The notes beneath the pieces were generated by a model. That model searched no databases and was not told the origin of the DNA. It saw only the letters and a list, made by a program, of their open reading frames with translations. From Erythrobacter sp. (GTDB taxonomy: Bacteria > Pseudomonadota > Alphaproteobacteria > Sphingomonadales > Sphingomonadaceae), in NCBI GenBank assembly GCA_025698865.1, contig JAILWQ010000004.1, positions 186,001-250,000 of the forward strand: 64,000 nucleotides of DNA, given 5' to 3'. Positions 22,617 to 30,185 of the stretch are shown here, one piece after another. How positions within the stretch are numbered: position 1 is the first letter of the stretch; every line of letters begins with the position of its first letter. A program made the translations under genes and the position numbers.

Positions 22617-23167
22617 CCAAGCACGCGACCGAGGTTGCGAAATTCCTTCTGATAGCTTCGGCGCACGACGTAGAACCCGACCTCAAGAATCCGGGTTTGG
22701 TCGTATCCGGCCGGAAAGGTGTTCATCCAACCCTGACGCTGGATGCCTGGAACCTGCTTTCGCCCATGCAGGTCGAGCACATCGCTCCACAGCAAGGGGC
22801 GAGCACTGACTGGCCCGCTGACCTCTACGATGAACGAGAGCTGTTCCAGACTCTGGGCAACCTCACGCTGCTGCATCGCGACCACAACATCGTGGTGTCA
22901 AATCATCCCCAACCGAAAAAGATGGCAAGCTACCGCGCCTTGGCATCGAGAACGCCCGAAGCGTTCGAGGCCGCGCGCGAAGAAGCCAGAAAGTTGGGGT
23001 ATGACTTGCCCGAAAGATCGGAAGCGATCCTCGCCGAAGCAACCCACGCGAGATTGTTGATTCCGCTCGTCGAATGTCCGTCCGACTGGGACGGGGAATT
23101 TGTGCGTCAACGCTCGCGAAGGTTGGCGGAAATTGCATGGGATCGCTTACGGCCATGGTTGGACTGA
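22490..23167 (+). pseudogene. C-terminal fragment of a DUF1524 (GmrSD-like) HNH nuclease protein
   Basis: In the frame of track ORF 22697..23167, coding-quality sequence extends back to about 22490 (STKRKSALDIALYKRVLCDAL...). There is no start before the ATG/GTG-poor stretch near 22697. The DUF1524 HNH core is visible as MQVEHIAPQQ followed by LGNLTLLHRDHNIVVSN. This domain is the C-terminal half of DUF262/DUF1524 (GmrSD-type) proteins that restrict modified phage DNA. The N-terminal DUF262 half is absent, replaced by the truncated flavoprotein. If translated from 22697 it would give 156 aa. Confidence 0.75.
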
Positions 23168-23223
23168 CGGCCGTGTCGCGCAGTTGCAAACCAATGCCTT
23201 GGCGTCACGAGAGGACTTAAAGC

Positions 23224-24195
23224 TTGTTCCGTATTACCGCCCGAACTGTTCTCGAACTTGGCTCTGAACTAATCAGTTCGGATATTATCGCGTTTTATGA
23301 GCTTATCAAGAACGGTTTCGACGCTAGAACAAAAGCAGGGGTCGACGTAAAGTTCGACATTGTTCTGACACGCCGAGCATTTCTACGCCTCAAGGGTACA
23401 ATCCACGGTAAAGCCAGCCTCCCGGACCTGAAAAAGCTCATAAAAGACGAACTTCTTCCAACTGCTTCAGAGGCAGCGTACGGGAGCTTCGTCGATTTGA
23501 TCGATGAAGCGACTACAAAACAAGAGCTTACCGAAAAGCTCGATCAAGCTCAGCGACGCTTCAACACAATCACCGTGACAGACACGGGAAGCGGAATGTC
23601 GCTAGAGGATTTGGATCGAAGCTTCCTCGTGATCGGAACGCCATCAAGGAAAAAAGAGGTCGAAGCAGCGCTTGCGCGTGGAGACAAGAGCACCCCGTAT
23701 CTCGGCGAAAAAGGTATCGGGCGCCTTTCGGCAATGCGTCTTGGCGAGCGGTTGCTGGTTGAGACGGCCCGTTCAACCGACAAGAAACTCAATCGTCTCG
23801 AAATCGATTGGACCGAGTTCAGCAATGTCGATGCAATGCTCGATCAAATTGCGGTGGCCCCGACGAAAGGAGGAAAAAAACCCAGTGCCGAGTGGTCCGG
23901 CACAGCTTTGACGATCAGCGACCTTGTCGAGAATTGGACCGAAGCGAGGGTCCGCGACATGGCGGACTATGAATTTGCCCGCCTGACCGACCCTTTCGCC
24001 AATGCGACGACGCGACCTCGGATCGCCATCTTCTGGAACGGAGAAAGGATCGGCATTCCCATAATGTCCGGTGCCCTGCTTGATGCTGCCCATGCACGCG
24101 TGTCAGGCGCATATGAACTTATCGATGGCGCACCTGTTCTGACCTGCACTTTCGAGGCGTTGGATCTCGGGTTCGAGCATCCGAAAACGCACTGA
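23224..24195 (+). pseudogene. GHKL (Hsp90/MORC-like) ATPase, N-terminal half of a broken gene
   Basis: 323 aa from a TTG start (LFRITARTVLELGSELIS) with GAGAGG upstream. Bergerat-fold motifs: FYELIKNGFDA (N box), TVTDTGSGMSLEDLDRSFL (G1) and YLGEKGIGRLSAMRLG (lid/G2). A transducer-like domain follows, ending FEALDLGFEHPKTH and a stop. The downstream ORF 24210..24818 carries a second, kinase-type GHKL domain in another frame, and open sequence (ASENALKALAHMKGRD) extends it upstream across this stop. I infer a single gene broken by an internal deletion/frameshift near 24185. Alternatively it is a genuinely separate short protein. Confidence 0.65.
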
Positions 24196-24209
24196 AGGCT
24201 CTTGCCCAT

Positions 24210-24818
24210 ATGAAGGGTCGCGATGTCCCAGACCGCCTGCGCAGCTACTTCAATACGTTGCAGGCGGAAATGAAGAGTGTCAGCAAGCGCGTGCGCGTTC
24301 TCGACCCGATGAGCGTCTCTGGTCGACAACGATCGGAAGTCTTTGCACTCGACGAAGTCATTCGGGACGCCATTGAAGCCCATCATGCCCAATTCAAGCG
24401 TCACAAGATCGACGTGATCACCGACCTGACTACGCGACCTCTGCGGATCAGGGCAGTCAAGGGAATGATCGTTCAAATCATTGAAAATTTGATTTCGAAT
24501 TCAGTCTATTGGCTCGATATGCGCGCGGAGCGAGAACCTTCCTTCAAGCCGAAAATTTCAATCTCGCTTGAAAGTGACCCACCCGTAATGATGTTCGAAG
24601 ACAATGGGCGAGGCATTGCTCCGGAAAATCGAGACCAGGTTTTCAAGATGTTCTTTTCGCTCAAGGATACGCGCAGGAGGCGCGGACTTGGCCTTTACAT
24701 CGCCCGCGAGGCGGCCATGCATAACGGCGGCACACTTGAATTGGACGAGGAGCGCGATCCGGAGACCGGCAGACTCCACAAATTCGTTCTCGAATTGCCA
24801 GCAGGAGCGCAGGTGTGA
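24210..24818 (+). CDS. histidine-kinase-type GHKL ATPase, C-terminal half of the broken gene
   Basis: 202 aa. A helical N-terminal segment (RLRSYFNTLQAEMKSVSKRVRVLDPM) resembles a DHp-type dimer region. It is followed by HATPase motifs IIENLISNSVYW (N box), MMFEDNGRGIAPENRDQ (G1), a F-box (VFKMFFSL) and RRGLGLYIARE (G2). I see no clear phosphoacceptor His in a canonical H box. It overlaps the receiver gene by ATGA, so the two are coupled. Together with the preceding ORF this gives two GHKL domains in tandem, the arrangement seen in paraMORC-type ATPases of prokaryotic conflict systems (family assignment is inference). Confidence 0.7.
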   Translation: MKGRDVPDRLRSYFNTLQAEMKSVSKRVRVLDPMSVSGRQRSEVFALDEVIRDAIEAHHAQFKRHKIDVITDLTTRPLRIRAVKGMIVQIIENLISNSVYWLDMRAEREPSFKPKISISLESDPPVMMFEDNGRGIAPENRDQVFKMFFSLKDTRRRRGLGLYIAREAAMHNGGTLELDEERDPETGRLHKFVLELPAGAQV

Positions 24819-25837
24819 CGCTTGGAGACCTTCTGGCGCAAAAGAGAATAACAACCGCTCTCGTGGTGGATGACGTCTGCGACGCCGTGCCGACAGCGAC
24901 GGATATTGGACCCGAGAACGAGGCTTGGGCGATCTTCAATGACGACCTTACCGCCGAACAACGCCAGCTTATCGAAGCTGTATATGAGGATGCGAAAGAC
25001 AGAAGTTTCGATGAGCTGGTGTCCGATGATGCCTATGTGGCAGCCGTATGGGGCTTGCGCGATACCCTTACGGAAGTCGCCGCTCCTTTGTTCGAGCAGT
25101 ATCTTGCCGATCAGGCATCTGACCAAACTTATGTCGATGTGGTGGTCCAGAAGCTTCAAGAGCTCGGCCTCGAGTGTCGGACATCCGGGCGCGACTTCAT
25201 CGAAGCTGCGCAGGAGGTCGATCTCATTGTTATCGACCTGTTCTTCAACAAAGCGCAGGACGAGGCGGCCCTTCACGCATCCAAAAGGATGCTGCGCGAC
25301 GCCATAGAGAAGCGTCGAGCCACGCCGCCCCTGGTTATCCTTATGTCACGCAGTCCTCGGCTCGAAGACAAGCGAGAAGAGTTTCGAGACGAAGTGGGCC
25401 TCTTGGACTCGGGTTTCAGGATCATAAGGAAATCGGAGCTAGAAGAGGCAGGCAAACTCGATCGCCAGCTTGAGCGCCTTGCCCACAATGCGGATGACTC
25501 CCGCATGCTCGCGCGATTCTTTGAATCCCTCGAACAGGGAATGGCTGACGCCACTTCGCGAACGCTCAAACTTTTGCGAAATCTCCGCCTCTCGGACATC
25601 GGTCAGATCCAGCAACTGCTACTCAACGCCGAGGGCGAACCGGCGGGAAGCTATCTGGTCGATGTCTTCGATCGTGTTCTGCAACACGAGATCGAACGTG
25701 AGCGGCAAATCATCGATGCGGCAATTCCCTTAGCGGCCTGTTGCCCACTGAACCCGAAAGCGAACCTTCACCGGACTAATGGGGAGACATTCATTGTTTC
25801 CAATGACGCTCAACGAATGGCGCGAACGGCTCGATGA
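24815..25837 (+). CDS. receiver-domain protein partnered with the GHKL ATPase
   Basis: 340 aa. It begins TLGDLLAQKRITTALVVDDVCDAVP. A central part reads LIVIDLFFNKAQDEAALHASKRMLRDAIEKRRATPPLVILMSRSP, an atypical receiver with Asp in VIDLFF. A helical C-terminal half follows. It resembles the long receiver proteins encoded with paired GHKL ATPases. The last ~30 residues (PLNPKANLHRTNGETF...) look unlike the rest and overlap ssb by 47 bp tail to tail, so the natural C-terminus may have been lost at a recombination junction near 25730. Function unknown; a defence role is inferred from context. Confidence 0.65.
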   Translation: MTLGDLLAQKRITTALVVDDVCDAVPTATDIGPENEAWAIFNDDLTAEQRQLIEAVYEDAKDRSFDELVSDDAYVAAVWGLRDTLTEVAAPLFEQYLADQASDQTYVDVVVQKLQELGLECRTSGRDFIEAAQEVDLIVIDLFFNKAQDEAALHASKRMLRDAIEKRRATPPLVILMSRSPRLEDKREEFRDEVGLLDSGFRIIRKSELEEAGKLDRQLERLAHNADDSRMLARFFESLEQGMADATSRTLKLLRNLRLSDIGQIQQLLLNAEGEPAGSYLVDVFDRVLQHEIERERQIIDAAIPLAACCPLNPKANLHRTNGETFIVSNDAQRMARTAR

Positions 25838-26309
25838 CAACGGGCGCGCGCTCGGCATCGAGCCGTTCACCACTCTGCCGCAGGTCGATCCTGGCGCGCA
25901 AATCCTGCTCTCGGTGCGAAGCTGGCCAAAGGTTCGCCAGGTCTTTGCGCTGATCGATGCGATCGAGGACGTTGGCATCCATCCCTGCGATGTAGCTCTC
26001 CGAGCCATACCGCGTCACACCGTCCTGGTCTTCCCACTGCGTGTAGTGGATACGGCCCTGGACCGAGACCAGCTGGCCTTTCGAGCAATACTGACCGACG
26101 GTCTTGGCGAGGCCGTTGAAGCAGGTCACACGGTGGAATTCGCTGTCCTTGGCGGTGTAGCCGTTCTCGTCCTTGTAGGTCTTGCCGTCCTTGTCGCGTG
26201 CAGGACGATCGGTGACGACAGTGATCCCGGTAACGCTGGTTCCGCCCTTGGTTTCGCGGGTGTCCGGATCGCGGGCGATACGGCCGGTGAGGATTGCGAT
26301 ATTGGTCAT
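25791..26309 (-). CDS. ssb: single-stranded DNA-binding protein, plasmid type, atypical C-terminus
   Basis: 172 aa. Residues 1-~105 form an OB fold of the plasmid/ICE SSB type: MTNIAILTGRIARDPDTRETKGG, KDSEFHRVTCFNGLAKTVGQYCSKGQLVSVQGRIHYTQWED. After TRYG the sequence (SESYIAGMDANVLDRIDQRKDL...VERHWKQ) is not family-like, and the acidic DDxIPF tip that recruits partner proteins is absent. A junction with foreign DNA near 25990 would explain this. Such SSBs usually sit on conjugative plasmids, so the gene suggests a plasmid origin for this stretch. Confidence 0.8.
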   Translation of the reverse strand: MTNIAILTGRIARDPDTRETKGGTSVTGITVVTDRPARDKDGKTYKDENGYTAKDSEFHRVTCFNGLAKTVGQYCSKGQLVSVQGRIHYTQWEDQDGVTRYGSESYIAGMDANVLDRIDQRKDLANLWPASHREQDLRARIDLRQSGERLDAERAPVVIEPFAPFVERHWKQ

Positions 26310-26578
26310 GAGATAAGTTCCTTCAGTTCCTCAAACCGGAGACCATCTCCGGCTTGCGAACATCCAGAAGAAGCAGGGCATGGGAGGACTGCACCGCAGG
26401 CCTGAAGGGCCGAAGGGAAACCTGTTCATGACGGGGGGTGCGGGCAGGCGGCGAAGCCGCCAACACGGCCGGAAAGGAACGGGTTGCGGCTCCTCAGCTG
26501 ACCTGGTTCAGGACTGTTCGCGAAGAAAGCCGGATGGGTATCGGGTGCGGGTCTGAAGGTGCCAAGACCCTGCTGCAA

Positions 26579-26848
26579 TCAGCTTACCTCATTGCCTTCC
26601 GATACCGCCAGGAGATCCATGAAGTTGCGGGCTGCTTCCCGGTCTTCCTCGTTCTCGAAGGCCACGTCGAGGTCGGGGGCAGACCCGAGCAGGTAGAGCA
26701 TGGCCCACAGGGCAAAGCGTTTTCCCCGGTCCTGCTCCAGACCGAGATCGACCTGGCATCGCTCGATCCCCGAGGCCAAGGTTTCTGCGCCAACCGCTCC
26801 AGGATCGGCAGTGCCAAAATAGCGCATGAGAAGCGTATCGAGGTCCAT
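26579..26848 (-). CDS. conserved-looking hypothetical protein (89 aa), plasmid backbone type
   Basis: MDLDTLLMRYFGTADPGAVGAETLASG..., an acidic helical protein ending FENEEDREAARNFMDLLAVSEGNEVS. No domain recognised. It lies in the same orientation as ssb and the next small gene, as in sphingomonad plasmid backbones. Codon use looks genuine on this strand. A second ORF of similar extent (26584..26853) in another frame is a shadow. The 269 bp between this gene and ssb hold nothing I can identify. Confidence 0.6.
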   Translation of the reverse strand: MDLDTLLMRYFGTADPGAVGAETLASGIERCQVDLGLEQDRGKRFALWAMLYLLGSAPDLDVAFENEEDREAARNFMDLLAVSEGNEVS

Positions 26849-26919
26849 CGCACTCTTTTCGGATCATCGGTCGGGCCGCGGCGAGGAAGGCCAGCATTCG
26901 TGGCCCGGTCAAGCGTCGC

Positions 26920-27273
26920 TCAATCAGCGGTGGGTTGCTCGCGAAGCCGCCGGGCGCGCTCGACGAAGTGCTCCATCTGGGTGGCGGCATGCAGGGTAAG
27001 CGGATGCGGCTTCGCATCGGCACGAGGGGATATGAATTCCGCGATTTCTTCGATTGCTGCAAGCTGATCGGCGCTGGCCTTCGACAGAAGGCCGAGCACC
27101 ATGTTCTCAAGGGCGATCACCCTGATGCGCAATTGGATGATCTCGGCATCGGAAAGTGGCGGAATATCCCATTTCTCGCAGTCGGCAGCGAGCGCTTCCT
27201 GCGGCCCGCAGGGCAATGCCCCGCCTTCGTCTTCCCAGCGCGACAGCGCCCCGGCTTTTCCCGTTTCCGACAT
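26920..27273 (-). CDS. hypothetical protein (117 aa), plasmid backbone type
   Basis: MSETGKAGALSRWEDEGGALPCG..., with a leucine-rich helical middle (LSDAEIIQLRIRVIALENMVLGLLSKASADQLAAIEEIAEFI) that could form a coiled coil. An AAGGA ribosome-binding site precedes the ATG. No recognised domain. It begins the small leftward cluster with the 89-aa gene and ssb, and lies just outside the first copy of the ~90-bp repeat. Confidence 0.65.
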   Translation of the reverse strand: MSETGKAGALSRWEDEGGALPCGPQEALAADCEKWDIPPLSDAEIIQLRIRVIALENMVLGLLSKASADQLAAIEEIAEFISPRADAKPHPLTLHAATQMEHFVERARRLREQPTAD

Positions 27274-27379
27274 ATGCGGTTCCTTTCATAACCAACGAGG
27301 CGATCGTCTGCACGCTGCTCACATAACACAAAGCCCTACCGGGATGCGCTTGGCACGGCGACAGCGAAGCCGGGCAAAC

Positions 27380-27475
27380 GGAACCCCGCGCGTCGGGTTG
27401 GTCTTCACGCGTGGTTCCTGAACGACCCCTTGGGGGCACCTGCGACCCGCAGGGCGTCGGGGGGAGGCGGGGCCG
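27380..27475 (+). repeat. ~95-bp hairpin repeat, copy A (left flank of copper cassette)
   Basis: Begins GGAACCCCGCGCG...CGCGTGGTTCC (imperfect hairpin 27380-27418). It continues GAACGACCCC...CACCTGCGAC-CCGCAGGG...GGGGGAGGCGGGGCCG. The same order and orientation recur at 43466-43556. The rest of the 27274-27559 gap shows nothing else. Confidence 0.7.
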
Positions 27476-27559
27476 TCCTTTCCTGATCTTGCGTTGTTCG
27501 TTGCGATTTCTTGCCGAGGATATCTCCTGAATTGCCGGGTCACCGGGAAACGCGTCCGA

Positions 27560-27967
27560 TCACATACCTTCCATGTCGTGATCGGCCATCGAGGACATGT
27601 CATGGCCCGTATGGGGATCGGCGGGCGGAGTCGCCTCGCTCGCGGGTTGCGGGCGCGTTGCTGGCGCGGCGGGTGTGGCAGTTGCGCGTGAAGCGGGCGA
27701 GGCGGCGCGCCGTGAGGCGGGCGTGGCGGCATCATCTGCCGAAGTAGCGTCCTGCCGCGCAGTCGCTGCCTCACCTTCGGAGGGAGAGGCTGCCGGGTCT
27801 GCAAGACCCGCTTCAGGTGCCGTACCAGCCACCACCGCAGCTTCGCCCATAGTCGAAACCTCGGTGATCGGTGTGCTCTCCTGCGCCTCGTCGCAGGCAG
27901 CAAGAGCGGACATCAAGGGCGAGATCGCGAGAAACCCGATCGCTACATTCAATCTGGAAGTACGCAT
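27560..27967 (-). CDS. lipoprotein with Ala/Pro-rich linker and His/Met C-terminal tail
   Basis: 135 aa from MRTSRLNVAIG. A signal peptide ends in lipobox SALAAC (Cys25). A long low-complexity Ala/Thr/Pro/Ser linker follows, then the tail DPHTGHDMSSMADHDMEGM, a likely Cu(I)/Cu(II)-binding patch. It starts 14 bp after the DUF2231 gene in the same direction, so it shares that gene's ECF-type promoter. No domain recognised; periplasmic copper buffering is inferred from the tail and neighbours. The longer track ORF from 28219 is a frame shadow upstream of this start. Confidence 0.7.
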   Translation of the reverse strand: MRTSRLNVAIGFLAISPLMSALAACDEAQESTPITEVSTMGEAAVVAGTAPEAGLADPAASPSEGEAATARQDATSADDAATPASRRAASPASRATATPAAPATRPQPASEATPPADPHTGHDMSSMADHDMEGM

Positions 27968-27981
27968 GCTCTTCAACTCCT

Positions 27982-28653
27982 TCAGAGCCAGGAAATACCG
28001 AGGTGGTTCGCCCCATGCGCGAGCTCGCCGCCAAGGAAGCCTTGGATGAGAACGAGCGCCGCCATGGAGAAGATCGACGCGCGCAACCAGGCGCGGCTCT
28101 GGCTCGGCCTGCTCGCGAGATAGGCCATCGCAATACCGAGAACCGCGATCAGCATACCGTTCCATCGATGCACCTGCATGACAGTGTCGCCGCCGAACCA
28201 CAGCCCGGTGTGAATCCATCCGAACAGGACTGCGACCACCGCGCCGATGGCCCCGCCGTAGGCAAGCACGCGCACCGCACTTTCCAGGCCCGCTCCTTTC
28301 CGGCGCATCACGAACAATTCGGTGGCCGCAGCCATGAGAAACAAGGCGATCGGGAAATGGATCGTTGCCGGATGCAGCTTCTTCAGTACGGCCATGACGC
28401 CGGCTTCGCCCTCATCCGCATGGCCAACGGCCTCGTCATGACCTCCGCCCGCTTCATCGTGCGCGTCAGAGGATTCGCCAGCATCCGCAGTCTCACCCAT
28501 CTGCGCCATGGCCGCCTGGTCGTGCGCATCGCCATTGGTGGCAGCAGGCGCGGCGCTCGCCTCTTCGCCATGTTTTTCGTCGCCATGAGCATGAACGGGT
28601 CCGACGAAGAGCAGGCTTGCGACGAGCAGCGCCAAGAATGAGGGGGCTTTCAT
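27982..28653 (-). CDS. DUF2231 membrane protein with His/Asp-rich periplasmic loop
   Basis: 223 aa from MKAPSFLALL. A signal peptide (VGPVHA|HG) leads into a His-, Asp- and Glu-rich segment (GDEKHGEE...DAHDEAGGGHDEAVGHADEGE), then DUF2231: KLHPATIHFPIALFLMAAATELFV and three more helices with VQVHRWNGMLIAVLG-like histidines. Similar proteins occur in copper and other metal clusters; biochemical role unknown. The track start at 28710 lies upstream of the promoter's -10, so it cannot be used from that promoter. Confidence 0.8.
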   Translation of the reverse strand: MKAPSFLALLVASLLFVGPVHAHGDEKHGEEASAAPAATNGDAHDQAAMAQMGETADAGESSDAHDEAGGGHDEAVGHADEGEAGVMAVLKKLHPATIHFPIALFLMAAATELFVMRRKGAGLESAVRVLAYGGAIGAVVAVLFGWIHTGLWFGGDTVMQVHRWNGMLIAVLGIAMAYLASRPSQSRAWLRASIFSMAALVLIQGFLGGELAHGANHLGISWL

Positions 28654-28703
28654 GTCTCGTATGTCTCCCGACCCTGCAGTTAAAGTGCGACCTATGTGCC
28701 TGA

Positions 28704-28731
28704 TACGCACCGCAGCCGCCTGCCCCTCACA
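28704..28731 (-). promoter_or_regulatory. ECF-type promoter (DUF2231 operon)
   Basis: Minus strand TGTGAGGGG-N15-CGTA. The CGTA element lies 50 bp before the ATG at 28653. It shares element sequences and exact 15-bp spacing with four other promoters in this cassette. Confidence 0.65.
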
Positions 28732-28883
28732 TTAATTTGATGGTATTGGCGCGACAGATGTGCGTCCGCCGTATCACGTCTGATGGCGGCACCATCGCGA
28801 TTGTCGAACGCAGTCGGCTCCTGGCCCCGTTCGGCCTGGCGCACGGGTTAAGGCGTTCGCCCACGCGCATTAGCCCCATGGGC

Positions 28884-29615
28884 TCAGGCGAGTTTGCTCT
28901 TCTTTGTGCGACGACGCAGCCGCGGCATCCGGTTCGCAAGCAGGACGAAACCCGACAGGGCTATGATCGTGCCGCCAATGCCGAACAGCAGAAGCCACCA
29001 ACTGTTGATGCGATCGCGCTCGGTCCAGTCCATGATGTGCAGGCCCCAGATGAAATCGAACAGGCGCCAAGTATCACTACGCGCCGCCCCGAGGGTACCG
29101 CTGCTGGCATCGATGTAGAGGCGCGTCGAAGCCTCGTCAGCATAGGTGACCTGCCAGGCCGGAAAAGGGCCGCGAAACTCGGTCCCCACCGGTTCGTGAA
29201 CGAGCCGCGCGCCTTCGATCGTCGTGCGCGGTCCGGTCCATGCGCGCAACGCGATGGATCTTGCCGTCGGAGCCGAGATGGGGGAGAGTTTGCGCCCTGT
29301 CACCGGATCGTGAAGGCTCACGCTACCGTCGACCTTTCGGACCTCGGTCACGGCATCGCCGTCGAGCGAACGCGTCGACACCGCCGCAAGAGTACCGTCG
29401 TTTGCGACCCAGGCCGGGAGCGGGGCATCGGCAGGCAGCGCCTCTTGTTCACGCGAAACGACATGTTCGGAGCGAACTTCTTCCAGGTTGAGAAACGACA
29501 TGAGGGCGCCGGTTCCCATCCACAAGAGAACCTGGACACCGACGAAAATCGCCAGCCATTTGTGGATCTTGCTGCCGAGCACATGCAGGCGCAGCTTCAG
29601 CGACGGCGTTGCCAA
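28884..29615 (-). CDS. PepSY-type membrane protein
   Basis: 243 aa. An N-terminal helix (KIHKWLAIFVGVQVLLWMGTGALMSFL), a periplasmic domain of ~150 residues with PepSY-like character (FPAWQVTYADEASTRLYIDASSGTL), and a C-terminal helix (SWWLLLFGIGGTIIALSGFVLLANRM) followed by a basic tail. It resembles PepSY-associated membrane proteins found with copper and iron-reductase genes. It begins 27 bp after the NTF2-like gene and is probably the last gene of the copAB operon. Confidence 0.75.
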   Translation of the reverse strand: MATPSLKLRLHVLGSKIHKWLAIFVGVQVLLWMGTGALMSFLNLEEVRSEHVVSREQEALPADAPLPAWVANDGTLAAVSTRSLDGDAVTEVRKVDGSVSLHDPVTGRKLSPISAPTARSIALRAWTGPRTTIEGARLVHEPVGTEFRGPFPAWQVTYADEASTRLYIDASSGTLGAARSDTWRLFDFIWGLHIMDWTERDRINSWWLLLFGIGGTIIALSGFVLLANRMPRLRRRTKKSKLA

Positions 29616-29642
29616 CCGGTGCTACCTCTTCGAAAGCCGTAA

Positions 29643-30161
29643 TCAGTTGCGCAGCGCGCGCGACGAGGAATGGTACTGGACGATTCTCCACCCGTCCGCA
29701 TCGTGAGCAAGCACCGATGTCGCCACGCCGTCGCGCTCGATCACCCGGCCATCGCTAAGTTCGATGCGATAGCCATACGTCTCATAGGCATGGGCCATGT
29801 GCCCCATCCGGGTGACGGTCAGCGTGGGGTCGGTAAAGGTGAAGCTCACAATCGCGTCGAGCTCGGGGCCCAAATGGTGCTCCATGTAATTGGCAAAGCT
29901 TCCTTCCGCCTTGCCATTCTCGAAGATCGCCGAGTCCTCGGCGAAGAGCGCGCGCATTGCCTGCGCGTCGCGCGCTTCAAGAGCGGTGCGATAGGCCTTG
30001 AGGGTTTCTTCAGCGCCCGCGACATCCTCCGCCGAGGCGTCCATCGCGTGCATCTGATGGTTCGCATGAGAAGAGTGGTCCATCTGCTGCGCGAAGGCTG
30101 GCAGCGGTATCAGCGCGGCAACAAACGCAGTCGCCGCGATGCGCGTCAAAGTCTTGGTCAT
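29643..30161 (-). CDS. secreted NTF2-like (SnoaL-fold) protein
   Basis: 172 aa. Signal peptide MTKTLTRIAATAFVAALIPLPAFA|QQ, a short His/Met stretch (MDHSSHANHQMHAM), then an NTF2-like fold (ETLKAYRTALEARDAQAMRALFAEDSAIFENGKAEG...DGWRIVQYHSSSR). It lies between copB (24 bp) and the PepSY gene (27 bp) in one leftward operon. The metal-rich N-terminus suggests a periplasmic copper-binding role; no enzymatic residue can be assigned. Confidence 0.8.
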   Translation of the reverse strand: MTKTLTRIAATAFVAALIPLPAFAQQMDHSSHANHQMHAMDASAEDVAGAEETLKAYRTALEARDAQAMRALFAEDSAIFENGKAEGSFANYMEHHLGPELDAIVSFTFTDPTLTVTRMGHMAHAYETYGYRIELSDGRVIERDGVATSVLAHDADGWRIVQYHSSSRALRN

Positions 30162-30185
30162 GGAAGTTTTATCCTTTTTGAGATT

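Noticed and set aside
25779-26405. 208-aa plus-strand ORF overlapping ssb
   Set aside because: Its larger part is the antisense of the SSB OB fold. The first ~60 codons look more protein-like, but I could not link them to any family.
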